From assembly GCA_964466035.1 (NCBI GenBank), contig CAYXLR010000005.1, positions 1-64,000 on the forward strand: a DNA stretch of 64,000 nt. Reading direction: 5' to 3'. Under the pieces are notes generated by a model that saw nothing but the letters and a program-made list of their open reading frames with translations, was not told the DNA's origin and searched no databases. The position numbers were made by a program, and so were the translations under genes. The stretch comes from JANQEA01 sp964466035. Its GTDB lineage: Bacteria > Bipolaricaulota > Bipolaricaulia > UBA7950 > UBA9294. This document shows, piece after piece, positions 33,375 through 41,467 of the stretch; within the stretch, counting starts at the first letter, position 1; each line of letters begins with the position of its first letter.

Positions 33375-34366
33375 ACCGTCCGATCGTTCTCGTAACGCTG
33401 GGCGAGGCGATGGTCAGGCTGTCGCCGCCGGGCTTCGCCCGTCTTGAGCAGGCGACCGCGTTCGACGTGCAGGTGGGCGGAAGCGAGATGAACGCGGCGG
33501 TGACCGCGCAGCGTCTCGGTCTCGGCACTCGGTTCGTCACGAGGCTGCCGAGATCTCCCGTCGGCCGGCTCGCTCGGAACAAGGCCGCCGAACACGGGGT
33601 GGACGTTTCGCACATCGTGTGGACGGACGAAGATCGCGTCGGGCTGTACTTCTTGGAGTTCGGCGCGAGCCCCCGATCGAGCGCCGTGGTCTACGACCGG
33701 AGCGGCTCCGCGATGAGCCGAATTCGGCCGGCCGACGTCGACTGGGCCTCCGCGTTCGAGGGGGCGCGCTGCTTTCACACCACCGGGATCACGGCCGCCC
33801 TGAGCGCGAGCGCTCGAGAGACCGTCCAACACGCCACCGCCACGGCCCGTAGGATGAACCTTCTCGTCAGCTTCGACCTCAACTACCGGAAGAGGCTGTG
33901 GTCGCAGGAAGCCGCCAAAGCGTTCCTCACGCCGCTGATGGAACACGTCGATCTGCTTTTCACAACGGAAGAGGACGCCGAGCGTGTCTTCGGAATCACG
34001 GGCGACGACAACGGTGCGGTGGCAGCGGAACTCGTCCGACGGTTCGAGCTTCAAATTGCAGCCATCACGGTGCGAACGAACGACTCGATCTGGCGAAACC
34101 ACTGGACGGCCATCGTGCACGACGGAAGCACCCTTTACCGCACGAACGAGTACGAATTGGAGCTCGTGGATCGTGTCGGCGCCGGGGACTCGTTCGCCGG
34201 GGGGTTCCTGTACTCCCACCTCGCGGGAGAGCCGATCCAGCGTGCGCTGGATCTCGCCGCCGCCACGTCCGCCCTCGCGCAGACGAACCCCGGGGATCTC
34301 AACTGGTCGACCTTGGAAGAAGCCGAAAGGCTCCTCCATGGCGGCGAGAAACGGATCGAGCGATAG
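33371..34366 (+). CDS. kdgK: 2-dehydro-3-deoxygluconokinase (PfkB family)
   Basis: 331 residues. Ribokinase-fold features: VTLGEAMVRLSPPG at the start, VGGSEMNAAVTAQRLG (first PfkB glycines) and DRVGAGDSFAGGFLYS near 268 with the catalytic Asp and anion hole. SFDLNYRKRLW is typical of KDG kinases. It phosphorylates KDG to KDPG for Eda. ATG 33371 overlaps the eda stop (ATGA). It is the last gene of the apparent operon that begins with the IclR regulator. Confidence 0.92.
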   Translation: MNRPIVLVTLGEAMVRLSPPGFARLEQATAFDVQVGGSEMNAAVTAQRLGLGTRFVTRLPRSPVGRLARNKAAEHGVDVSHIVWTDEDRVGLYFLEFGASPRSSAVVYDRSGSAMSRIRPADVDWASAFEGARCFHTTGITAALSASARETVQHATATARRMNLLVSFDLNYRKRLWSQEAAKAFLTPLMEHVDLLFTTEEDAERVFGITGDDNGAVAAELVRRFELQIAAITVRTNDSIWRNHWTAIVHDGSTLYRTNEYELELVDRVGAGDSFAGGFLYSHLAGEPIQRALDLAAATSALAQTNPGDLNWSTLEEAERLLHGGEKRIER

Positions 34367-34575
34367 GTGCCCGAAGGACTGACGGGTGTGCAGGGTCGGC
34401 GAATCCCACTCGGTCGGTGGGTGGCTTCGGAAAGCAGAACTCCCGGCGGACGTCAACGGACGAGTCGAGGATTCGCGGTGCCTTTAGCGAGCGCGCAACG
34501 GCAGACGGTCGTTCCACGGAGCCAACGCCGAGCCTTGCTGTCACCCTTCGAGGCGAGCAGAGCTTGACACGCCGC

Positions 34576-34788
34576 CTACAGGCTCTCCCGGTTCGGTCGG
34601 GAGGGGGTCTCTTCCCCGAGACGGTCGGCAATCGACGCGGTCAGGACGTGAAGCACCCCGTTGACGCGCATCGCGGAGAGGGACCGATCGGCGATCCACG
34701 CCCGGACGGTCGACGTGTCGACGCCGAGCACGTCGGCCGCTTTTCCCACGGTCAACAGCTTCGGAAGCTCGACGCCGTCGTGAATCAA
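34576..34788 (-). CDS. Small helix-turn-helix protein, excisionase/MerR-like
   Basis: About 70 residues on the minus strand. LLTVGKAADVLGVDTSTVRAWIADRSLSAMRVNG is a clear wHTH of the Xis/MerR N-terminal type, in which a helix-turn-helix reads DNA and the wing follows. The only nearby start is TTG 34788, directly where the 104-bp tandem repeat begins, and no ribosome site is evident. The open frame continues upstream into the repeat, so this may be a domain severed from a longer protein. It lies in a 720-nt space otherwise without genes; 34367-34575 holds nothing I recognise. Confidence 0.5.
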   Translation of the reverse strand: MIHDGVELPKLLTVGKAADVLGVDTSTVRAWIADRSLSAMRVNGVLHVLTASIADRLGEETPSRPNRESL

Positions 34789-35068
34789 GTTGCCACGGCG
34801 CCGTCCTTCGGACGGCGGATCGCCCTTCCTTCCGCGATGCCAGTGGATTCCGTTCCTCTCAAACGACTCGGCCTCCTCAAGTTGCCACGGTGTTGTAGCC
34901 CGCGCCGTCCTTCGGACGGCGGATCGCCCTTCCTTCCGCGATGCCAGTGGATTCCGTTCCTCTCAAACGACTCGGCCTCCTCAAGTTGCCACGGCGTTGT
35001 AGCCCGCGCCGTCCTTCGGACGGCGGATCGCCCCCTCCCGCGCGATGCCAGTCGGATCTACTCCTGTC
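34786..35068. repeat. 104-bp tandem repeat array (about 2.7 copies)
   Basis: The hairpin CGCCGTCC-TTC-GGACGGCG recurs with its CCGTCC at 34801, 34905 and 35009, giving a period of exactly 104. Each unit continues GGATCGCCC, then GATGCCAGTGGATTCCGTTC and AACGACTCGGCCTCCTCAAG, then GTTGCCACGG. The first copy lacks about 12 bp of spacer and the third is degenerate. The array lies between the 3' end of fabI and the start of the small HTH gene. Confidence 0.9.
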
Positions 35069-35086
35069 GTAGTTCTCGACGTAGCG

Positions 35087-35866
35087 TTAGGAAGCGACCG
35101 CATGATAGCCGGCGTCGACGTGATGCGTCTCTCCGGTGACGGCGGAGGAGAGGTCGCTGAGGAGATAGACGGCCGCCCTCCCGACCTCTTCGGTCTCGAT
35201 GTTCCGCCGGAGCGGCGCCGTTTTCTCCATCCTATCGAGCATCGCGTCGATCCCGCCGACGGCCATCGCGGACAACGTCCGACACGGTCCGGCCGACAGG
35301 CAGTTGACGCGAATCCCGGACTCGCCGAGCTCGGCGGCCAGGTACCGCGCGATCGATTCGAGCGCCGACTTGGCGACCCCCATCACGTTGTAGCCCGGCG
35401 TCGCCTTTTCCGCGCCGTAGTACGAGAGGGCGAGGATCGAGCCGCCGCTCGGCATCATCACGCGGGCGCGGTGGGCGATCGCGATCAACGTGTACGCGCT
35501 GATGTCCAGCGTCCGCGCGAACACGGCGCGCGGCGTCTCGGCGAACATCCCGGCCTTGAGGTACTCGCGATCGGCGTAGGCGACCGAGTGGACGACGAAG
35601 TCGATCGCGCCGATGTCACGCTTCAGCGCCGCGAACAGCGCGTCGAGATCGTCGTCGCTCGCCACGTCGCACGGACGCAGCCACGCGTCTCCGAGCCCGC
35701 CGTCCTCCAGCGTCCTTCGGACGCGTCCTTCCATCTTCTCGCCCGGCAGGTGCGAGAACGCGCACGTCGCGCCGTGCGCCGCCGTGTTCTTCGCGATGTG
35801 CCACGCGATGCTCCTGTCGTTGGCAACACCGAAGATCAATCCCGTCTTTCCCTCAAGTAGGCCCAT
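35087..35866 (-). CDS. fabI: Enoyl-[acyl-carrier-protein] reductase (NADH)
   Basis: About 259 residues, FabI length. Signatures: GVANDRSIAWHIAK near 14 (cofactor loop of FabI), DFVVHSVAYADREYL, and the catalytic Tyr-Lys in YYGAEKATPGYNVMGVAKSALE near 155-165. It catalyses the last reduction of fatty acid elongation and is the triclosan target class. ATG 35866 is preferred, with GGAGGAGGG upstream; GTG 35872 sits too close to that site. It is a lone gene facing the tandem repeat. Confidence 0.94.
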   Translation of the reverse strand: MGLLEGKTGLIFGVANDRSIAWHIAKNTAAHGATCAFSHLPGEKMEGRVRRTLEDGGLGDAWLRPCDVASDDDLDALFAALKRDIGAIDFVVHSVAYADREYLKAGMFAETPRAVFARTLDISAYTLIAIAHRARVMMPSGGSILALSYYGAEKATPGYNVMGVAKSALESIARYLAAELGESGIRVNCLSAGPCRTLSAMAVGGIDAMLDRMEKTAPLRRNIETEEVGRAAVYLLSDLSSAVTGETHHVDAGYHAVAS

Positions 35867-36036
35867 GGGCACCCTCCTCCGTCGGTCCGTCCGCGCCTCG
35901 GGGTACCGCTACGGTACCGCCGGCGGCGGCCAACTGCAACGGACGGGCAACGTGCGAGACCGATCGTCGGGAATGGCCCGTCTCGGATCGAAACGGTATC
36001 CTTCGAGGGCCGATCGTCGCGGAAAGGGAGGTCGAC

Positions 36037-36687
36037 ATGTTCAGGATCCTGATGGGCTTGATCGGCGTCGTTGGGCTCGTCGTCGCGGCGTCGCTTTTGT
36101 TCGGAGGGGGGAGCCTCCTCCTGCTCGAGGCGACGCTGTCCGACGAGGACGGATTCATCAACAGCGTCCCGTTCGACATCGAGGTCGACGGGTACGCCGT
36201 CGTCGCCGGACCGGCGGAGATTGAGCTGACGCCGGACGTCCCGGTCGATCTCGGCGAGATCGCCACGCTTCGGATTCAAGCCGTCCACGAGGACCCGACG
36301 CAGAGCGTCTTCGTCGGAGTGGCCGATGCCGACGACGTCGATGCGTACCTCGGAGGGGTGCCCCACGCGATCGTCGAGGACCTCGACGACGAGTCGTTCT
36401 CGCTGACGTATCGCGTCGACGCGTCCGAAGAGGTTCCCGGCTCGCCGAGCGAGCAGCCGTTCTGGATCGACTCGACGCACGGCCCCGGGCTCCAGACGCT
36501 CGAGTGGGAGATCGACGCGGGCGACGTCTCGTTCGTGGTGATGAACGAGGACGCGTCGGACGGCATCTCGTTCGAGGCCGTGGTCGGGGCTCGGGTTCCG
36601 TTGATCCGTCCGGTCGGGACCGGCCTGCTGATCGGCGGAGGCGTCGCGCTCGTCGTCGGGACGCTCCTCCTCGCGCTCGCGCTGTAG
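36037..36687 (+). CDS. Membrane protein with extracytoplasmic domain, unknown function
   Basis: 216 residues. One helix at the N-terminus (LIGVVGLVVAASLLFGGGSLLLL) and one at the C-terminus (GTGLLIGGGVALVVGTLLLALAL) flank a beta-rich domain. I recall the closing pattern, where WEIDAGDVSFVVMNEDASDG is followed by VVGARVPLIRPVGTGLL, from uncharacterised actinobacterial and haloarchaeal membrane proteins. No catalytic motif is seen. ATG 36037 follows GAAAGGGAGGTCGAC. Neighbours give no functional hint. Confidence 0.75.
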   Translation: MFRILMGLIGVVGLVVAASLLFGGGSLLLLEATLSDEDGFINSVPFDIEVDGYAVVAGPAEIELTPDVPVDLGEIATLRIQAVHEDPTQSVFVGVADADDVDAYLGGVPHAIVEDLDDESFSLTYRVDASEEVPGSPSEQPFWIDSTHGPGLQTLEWEIDAGDVSFVVMNEDASDGISFEAVVGARVPLIRPVGTGLLIGGGVALVVGTLLLALAL

Positions 36688-36697
36688 CGCGGGACGG

Positions 36698-37249
36698 CTA
36701 GCCGCCGGTGTGGACCGACTGGTCGACACGCCGGAAGTCGTTCCGGTCGTACCCCTGCGCTTCGAGCCGTTCGAAGATTCCGTCGAGTGTCTCCTCGGGC
36801 AGCTCCGGCGATCGGCTAAGGATCCATCCGAACTTGCGTTGCGGGTGTCCGACGACGGCGTAGCCGTAATCCGAAGCGAGGTCGAGGACCCAGTAGTCGC
36901 CGGGGAAGAACCACCGATTGAAGAGCCGGACGAAGGAGACCTTCAGCTTCGCCGGCTCGGACGCGTCCGGAACCCAGGCCTGCCCGACCGCGCTGAACGG
37001 CGTGCCGTCGGCCCGATAGCAGGTGTTGGTGACCTCGATCTGGCCGTTTGCCAGCAGGTGGTACTCGGCGGTCGTCCCCTGGGCGCACGCCCGCTCGAAC
37101 GTCGTCGGGATGCTCGCGATCGAGTACCACAGCCCCATGTACCGCTCCACGTCGAGGTCTCCGACCACCGCCGGCCGTTCGCCCATCCTTCCCATGAATC
37201 CCATCGCACCGATGGCGAAGATCGCCAGAAGACCCGCCACGATCCTCAT
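36698..37249 (-). CDS. blc: Bacterial lipocalin (Blc-like)
   Basis: 183 residues, exported through an N-terminal signal (MRIVAGLLAIFAIGAMGFMG). The lipocalin signature is VERYMGLWYSIASIPTTFER (GxW motif) followed by NTCYRADGTPFSAVGQAWV, then FFPGDYWVLDLASDYGYAVVG and the final helix. No lipobox cysteine is evident, unlike E. coli Blc, so it may be periplasmic rather than outer-membrane anchored. Lipocalins of this type bind lysophospholipids or fatty acids. ATG 37249 has GGAGGG upstream. Confidence 0.9.
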   Translation of the reverse strand: MRIVAGLLAIFAIGAMGFMGRMGERPAVVGDLDVERYMGLWYSIASIPTTFERACAQGTTAEYHLLANGQIEVTNTCYRADGTPFSAVGQAWVPDASEPAKLKVSFVRLFNRWFFPGDYWVLDLASDYGYAVVGHPQRKFGWILSRSPELPEETLDGIFERLEAQGYDRNDFRRVDQSVHTGG

Positions 37250-37335
37250 CGCTTCCCTCCTATCCCCTGGGTCGAAACAGTCCAACGTACCCCGGTGGAG
37301 CGGAAGAAGGCAAGCTTCCGAAGTTCTCGCTGTCA

Positions 37336-38160
37336 CTAAGGAGAGGACGGGGCTGCACCGTCGAGAAGCTCGAGGAGCGGCGCGACGCGCTCGCGGATCC
37401 CCTCGCACGTCCACGTCGCGTCGATCCTCCGCATAACGAACCGATGGGCCGTCGGGTCCGGATCGACGTTCTGCGTGTACGGCATCATCAACAACGCGTC
37501 GGTCGCCCAGAGGATGACCTGCTCCGTCGACCACTCGACCGTTCCGAGGATCGTGTCGGAATCGACGACCTTTCCACTTAGTCGGTAACGGAACCGTTGG
37601 ACGGCGCAGGTGTCCCCGCCGAACAGGCCGACGATCTTCGCCGAAATCGTAAATCCGATCCGGCCGTCCCCATCGATGTCGGCCAGCCGCGGATCGCTTC
37701 GATCGTCGGGAAGTTCGTCGCGGACCGGATCGTCGAGCACGGCGCCGCGGACCTCGGTGTGCCAGTCGTGCTCGAACAACACCCGTCCCTCTTCGAACCG
37801 CAGCGCCGCGATCCGGGGGTTCGGGTGGATCGATCGCATCGTCGCGTCGGAGATGTCGGTCACGAAGAGACCGGTCGACACGTCGACGTCGGTGAAGCAG
37901 TACGCGTCCTCCAGCGTCAGCCGTGAGCCGCTCTGGATCGCCTCGGAGAAGAGCCCGATCGTGGTGCGCAACGTCACCTCGCCGAGGAACGGAAGCTGCG
38001 CGATCGTAACAAGCCTTTGGATCATCACCCATCGCCCCGAGAGGTCGGGAAGCGATCCGCCGGGCTCGCCCTCCGTGGCCCGGCCGGACCACGTAGCAGC
38101 CGCCAGCGAACTCAGGACGAGGGAAACGAACGCGCCCCTCATCAACCCCCGGTGCCCCAC
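37336..38160 (-). CDS. Exported protein of unknown function
   Basis: 274 residues with a signal peptide (LMRGAFVSLVLSSLAAATWSG). The mature part is probably all-beta; DIDGDGRIGF near 165 is an EF-hand-like calcium loop and two later cysteines (DTCAVQRF, TWTCEG) could form a disulfide. No family is recognised. GTG 38160 has AAGGAGG 5 nt upstream; ATG 38142 is the alternative. It lies upstream of the lipocalin in the same direction, with about 85 nt between. Confidence 0.7.
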   Translation of the reverse strand: MGHRGLMRGAFVSLVLSSLAAATWSGRATEGEPGGSLPDLSGRWVMIQRLVTIAQLPFLGEVTLRTTIGLFSEAIQSGSRLTLEDAYCFTDVDVSTGLFVTDISDATMRSIHPNPRIAALRFEEGRVLFEHDWHTEVRGAVLDDPVRDELPDDRSDPRLADIDGDGRIGFTISAKIVGLFGGDTCAVQRFRYRLSGKVVDSDTILGTVEWSTEQVILWATDALLMMPYTQNVDPDPTAHRFVMRRIDATWTCEGIRERVAPLLELLDGAAPSSP

Positions 38161-38300
38161 GACGGCCTCCTTGCACCGTCATCCTAGCCGAGTGCGGGTC
38201 GAGTTCAACCCGGACGGTCGGTTGCCGGCCCGATCCCTTCGAAGCCAATCTACAGGTTTGTCGGAGGACGGTGCCGGCGTTCTTGGATACCCTCAAGATC

Positions 38301-38918
38301 ATGGCGACGACGACCGTCTACTTGATCCGCCACGCGCAGAGCCACCCGTCGGAGCGGATCGTGCATTCCGAGTGGCCGCTCAGCGAGCGGGGGAAGGCCC
38401 AGGCCGAGCGACTGGCCGAGCTGCTCACCCCGCTTGGGATCGAGCGGATCGTCTCCAGCCCGTTCATGCGGTGCCGGCAGACAATCGCGCCGTTCGCCGA
38501 ACGGGTCGGACTGGAGGTCGTCGTCCACGACGATCTACGCGAGCGTCACCTGGGGATCGGCTTCGACGAGGACTTCTGGGCGATCTGGCGCGCGTCGTGG
38601 GAGGACTTCGACTTCGCGCGACCGGGCTTCGAAACCTCGCGCGAGGCGCAGCGGCGGTTCGCCGAGGCGATGACGGCGATCCTGAGCGAGCACGAAGGGC
38701 GGACGATCGGCGTCTGCTCCCACGGAAACGTGATCGGGCTGTTCCTCAACCGTCTGGACGCTCGGAACGGGCGGGAGACGGCCGAACGGCTAACGAACCC
38801 GGACGTGCTCAAGCTCCGCGCGGACGGGGACGCGATCGAGTGGGATCGGACGTTCCGGCTTCCCGGGATCGCGGATCTCGTGACCGATCCCGCGGACACC
38901 CCGCTCGCCGGCGAATGA
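38301..38918 (+). CDS. Histidine phosphatase family protein (phosphoglycerate mutase-like)
   Basis: 205 residues. The catalytic RHG-type loop is YLIRHAQSHPS near 8-18, with the nucleophilic His; the second half site is GVCSHGNVIGLFL near 137. Other conserved Arg residues appear in SSPFMRCRQTI. Such proteins dephosphorylate sugar phosphates, nucleotides or phosphoproteins; specificity is not evident. ATG 38301 puts the motif at the usual position, but GTG 38271 has the better ribosome site (GGAGG), so the start is uncertain by ten codons. Confidence 0.88.
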   Translation: MATTTVYLIRHAQSHPSERIVHSEWPLSERGKAQAERLAELLTPLGIERIVSSPFMRCRQTIAPFAERVGLEVVVHDDLRERHLGIGFDEDFWAIWRASWEDFDFARPGFETSREAQRRFAEAMTAILSEHEGRTIGVCSHGNVIGLFLNRLDARNGRETAERLTNPDVLKLRADGDAIEWDRTFRLPGIADLVTDPADTPLAGE

Positions 38919-38946
38919 GCAGCAGGGAACAAGGAACGGAGGGACC

Positions 38947-39204
38947 ATGGCGATCGAGATCCCGAAGGAGACCAAGGACCGACTGGTCGCGTCGATCAAG
39001 CGATACTTCGAGGAGGCGCTCGAACAGGAGATCGGCGATCTGAAGGCGTCGCTCCTCCTCGACTTCGTCCTGAAGGAGATCGGACCGAGCGTCTACAACC
39101 AGGCGGTCGCCGACGCGCAGGCTCGGATGAGCGAAATGATCGATGAGATCGACGGAACCTGCTACGAGCCCAAGTTCGGGTATTGGGAGAAGAGCGGCCC
39201 ATGA
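38947..39204 (+). CDS. DUF2164 family protein
   Basis: 85 residues, covering the whole DUF2164 domain: IEIPKETKDRLVASIKRYF, EIGDLKASLLLDFVLKEIGP, YNQAVADAQ, and CYEPKFGYW at the end. The function of the family is unknown to me; it is a small cytosolic alpha-helical protein. GGAGGGACC precedes ATG 38947. It is 28 nt downstream of the histidine phosphatase gene. Confidence 0.92.
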   Translation: MAIEIPKETKDRLVASIKRYFEEALEQEIGDLKASLLLDFVLKEIGPSVYNQAVADAQARMSEMIDEIDGTCYEPKFGYWEKSGP

Positions 39205-39268
39205 AGACCGGCACGGCCATTGGCAGTCCGCTCGAGGACGTCTCCGACGTTGTCCGACTGCTCCTCGG

Positions 39269-39922
39269 ATGAACGAGGATGGAAGCGCCGTCGGCGGCGA
39301 CATGCGAAACCGGCTGCGGGCCGCCTATGACGCCCAGGCCGAGGCGCGCGACCGCAAGGACTTCCCCGAGTGGAAGCGACGGATCCGAGAGGACTTCCTC
39401 GCGATCCTCCGAAGCGAGCGGTCGAGCCGGCTCCTCGAGATCGGCGCCGGAACGGGCCGAGACGGCGCCTTCTTCGCGGAACACGGCCTGGACGTCGTCT
39501 GCGTCGATCTCTCCCCGGAGATGGTCCGCCTCTGCCGAGAGAAGGGGCTCGATGCGCAGGCGATGGACGCCGTCGATCTTCGATTTTCCGACGGGGCCTT
39601 CGACGCCGTCTACTCGCTCAACAACCTGCTGCATCTGCCCGAGTCCGAGTTTTCCCGGGCGCTTCGCGAAGTCCGACGGGTCCTCCGACCGGGCGGTACG
39701 TTCTTCCTCGGCCTCTACGGCGGGATCGATCGCGAGGGCGTCTGGGAGGAGGACGCCTACGAGCCGAAGCGGTTCTTCTCGTTTCGCACCGACGCGCGCT
39801 TTCTCGAGGTGGTCGGAGAGGTCTTCGACGTCGTCTCGTTCGACCGCGTCGCCGTCGAAGCGGCCGACCCGCGCCTTCACTTCCAATCGCTTATCCTCAG
39901 GAAGAGGGACCGATCCGTGTAG
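39269..39922 (+). CDS. SAM-dependent methyltransferase (class I, Methyltransf_11 type)
   Basis: 217 residues. SAM motif I is LLEIGAGTGRDGAFF near 55, motif post-I VVCVDLSPEMVRLC, motif II AVYSLNNLLHLPESE, and REVRRVLRPGGTFFLGLYGG near 140 is motif III. DAYEPKRFFSFRTDARF resembles small-molecule methyltransferases that act on aminoglycoside- or peptide-like substrates, but the target is unclear. ATG 39269 overlaps the stop of a tiny open frame from 39201. Confidence 0.88.
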   Translation: MNEDGSAVGGDMRNRLRAAYDAQAEARDRKDFPEWKRRIREDFLAILRSERSSRLLEIGAGTGRDGAFFAEHGLDVVCVDLSPEMVRLCREKGLDAQAMDAVDLRFSDGAFDAVYSLNNLLHLPESEFSRALREVRRVLRPGGTFFLGLYGGIDREGVWEEDAYEPKRFFSFRTDARFLEVVGEVFDVVSFDRVAVEAADPRLHFQSLILRKRDRSV

Positions 39923-39942
39923 CGCGTTCTACGGAAGGTGAG

Positions 39943-40191
39943 ATGAAGTACGAACTGCTGATCGAGACGTCGAACCCGGCCGACGTGGCGCTGATCAAAT
40001 CGCTGCTCGACAGCGAGGGGATCCTGTACTTCGTGCACGGGGAGGCGTTCTCCGCCGTTCGCCCCCTGGTCGAGCCGGTCCGGATCCTGGTCGCCGAGGA
40101 CCGCCTCGAGGAGGCGCGGGATCTGATCGCAGGGCTGCGCCTCGCCTACGATCCGACGACGGCGGACGGCGAGGACGACCGAAGTGAGTGA
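39943..40191 (+). CDS. Putative signal-transducing protein, DUF2007 family
   Basis: 82 residues. The pattern YELLIETSNPADVALIKSLL, then DSEGILYFVHGE and the ending VRILVAEDRLEEARDLIAGL match the DUF2007 / GlnB-like fold found alone or fused in many bacteria. Function is unproven. GGAAGGTGAG lies just before ATG 39943. The stop overlaps the start of the acetyltransferase fusion gene. Confidence 0.85.
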   Translation: MKYELLIETSNPADVALIKSLLDSEGILYFVHGEAFSAVRPLVEPVRILVAEDRLEEARDLIAGLRLAYDPTTADGEDDRSE

Positions 40192-41458
40192 GCGCGAAGC
40201 GATCGAACGGTCGACGGATCCGGTGACGGTCGCGTCGCTCGCGGCCGACCTCCGGGCCCTCGGCGTCGAGCCGGGGATGACGCTCTTGGTCCACGCCTCG
40301 CTCAGCGCGCTCGGCTGGGTCTGCGGCGGCCCGGTCGCCGTCATCCTGGCGCTGGAGGAGGCCCTCGGCGAGCGGGGTACGCTGGTGATGCCGACGATGT
40401 CCGGCGACTATACCGACCCGAGGGACTGGCAACGCCCGCCGGTCCCCGAAGAGTGGAAGGAGACGATCCGCGCGTCGATGCCGGCCTTCGATCCGGACCT
40501 CACCCCGACACGGCACATGGGGGCGATCACGGAGACGTTCCGGAAGCAGCCCGGCACGGTTCGGAGCGACCATCCGCACGCCTCGTTCGCCGCACGCGGA
40601 CCGCACGCCGAACGGATCACCGCGAACCACACCCTCGACTTCGCCCTCGGCGAAGGGTCGCCGCTCGCCCGGATCTACGACCTCGACGGGTGGGTTCTCC
40701 TCCTCGGCGTCGGTCACCGGAACAACAGCTCGCTTCACCTCGCCGAGTACCGGGCGGAGTACCCGGGAAAGCGCGAGCGCCCGAACGGGGCGCCGCTCGT
40801 GATCGACGGCGTCCGCCGGTGGGTCGACGTCCTCGACCTCGACGTCGACGCGTCCGACTTCCCCCAGATCGGCGAAGCGTTCGCGCAGGAGAGCGGCGCG
40901 GTCCGGTCAGGGGGCGTCGGGAACGCCCCGGCGTTGTTGATGCCGCAGCACGCGCTCGTCGACTTCGCCGTCCGATGGATGGAGGCCCACCGCGACGCTT
41001 CCGCCGTCCTTCCGGTGAAGATCCGCGCCTTGCGGGAGACGGATCGAGACGAATGGGTCCGCCTCCGACGCGCCCTCTGGCCGCATCACGACCCGACCAA
41101 GCTCGAGACCGAGGCGGAGGGGATCGCCGGCCACTTGGAGGCAACGCCCGTCTTCGTCGCCGAGGGCCCCGACGGCCAACTGTGCGGCATGGTCGAGGTC
41201 GCGATCCGAACGAGCACGTTCGGGTGCACGACCGATCGCGTCGGCTACCTCGAGGCGTGGTTCGTCGAGCCCGAATGCCGGCGGCGAGGGATCGGGCGGG
41301 CGTTGGTCGAGCGGGCCGAGGAATGGGCCCGCGCCCAAGGCTGCACCGAGATGGCGTCCGACACGACGCCGCGGTACGAACTGAGTCCCGCCGCGCACGA
41401 GGGGCTCGGGTATCGCGAGGTGAAGCGGAAGATCCACTTCCGCAAGGAGCTCGCGTAG
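40184..41458 (+). CDS. Fused aminoglycoside acetyltransferase: AAC(3) domain plus AAC(6')-type GNAT domain
   Basis: 424 residues. Residues 1-272 match AAC(3): GMTLLVHASLSALGWVCGG, GTLVMPTMSGDYTDP, and the catalytic His in VRSDHPHASFAARGPHA. Residues about 276-424 match AAC(6')-type GNATs, with FVEPECRRRGIGRALVERAE for acetyl-CoA and the C-terminal EMASDTTPRYELSPAAHEGL typical of AAC(6')-Iz-like enzymes. Each half is full length. It would acetylate the 3-N and 6'-N of aminoglycosides if active, but environmental members may act on other amines. GTG 40184 overlaps the upstream stop. Confidence 0.88.
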   Translation: MSEREAIERSTDPVTVASLAADLRALGVEPGMTLLVHASLSALGWVCGGPVAVILALEEALGERGTLVMPTMSGDYTDPRDWQRPPVPEEWKETIRASMPAFDPDLTPTRHMGAITETFRKQPGTVRSDHPHASFAARGPHAERITANHTLDFALGEGSPLARIYDLDGWVLLLGVGHRNNSSLHLAEYRAEYPGKRERPNGAPLVIDGVRRWVDVLDLDVDASDFPQIGEAFAQESGAVRSGGVGNAPALLMPQHALVDFAVRWMEAHRDASAVLPVKIRALRETDRDEWVRLRRALWPHHDPTKLETEAEGIAGHLEATPVFVAEGPDGQLCGMVEVAIRTSTFGCTTDRVGYLEAWFVEPECRRRGIGRALVERAEEWARAQGCTEMASDTTPRYELSPAAHEGLGYREVKRKIHFRKELA

Positions 41459-41467
41459 GCAGTAAGG

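Noticed and set aside
34786..35068. CRISPR array
   Set aside because: The unit is a 104-bp continuous tandem repeat with no alternation of short repeat and unique spacer, and no cas gene is near.
39201..39272. A 23-codon open frame between the DUF2164 and methyltransferase genes
   Set aside because: It has no ribosome site and no recognisable similarity. It could be a remnant, but I cannot support it as a gene.
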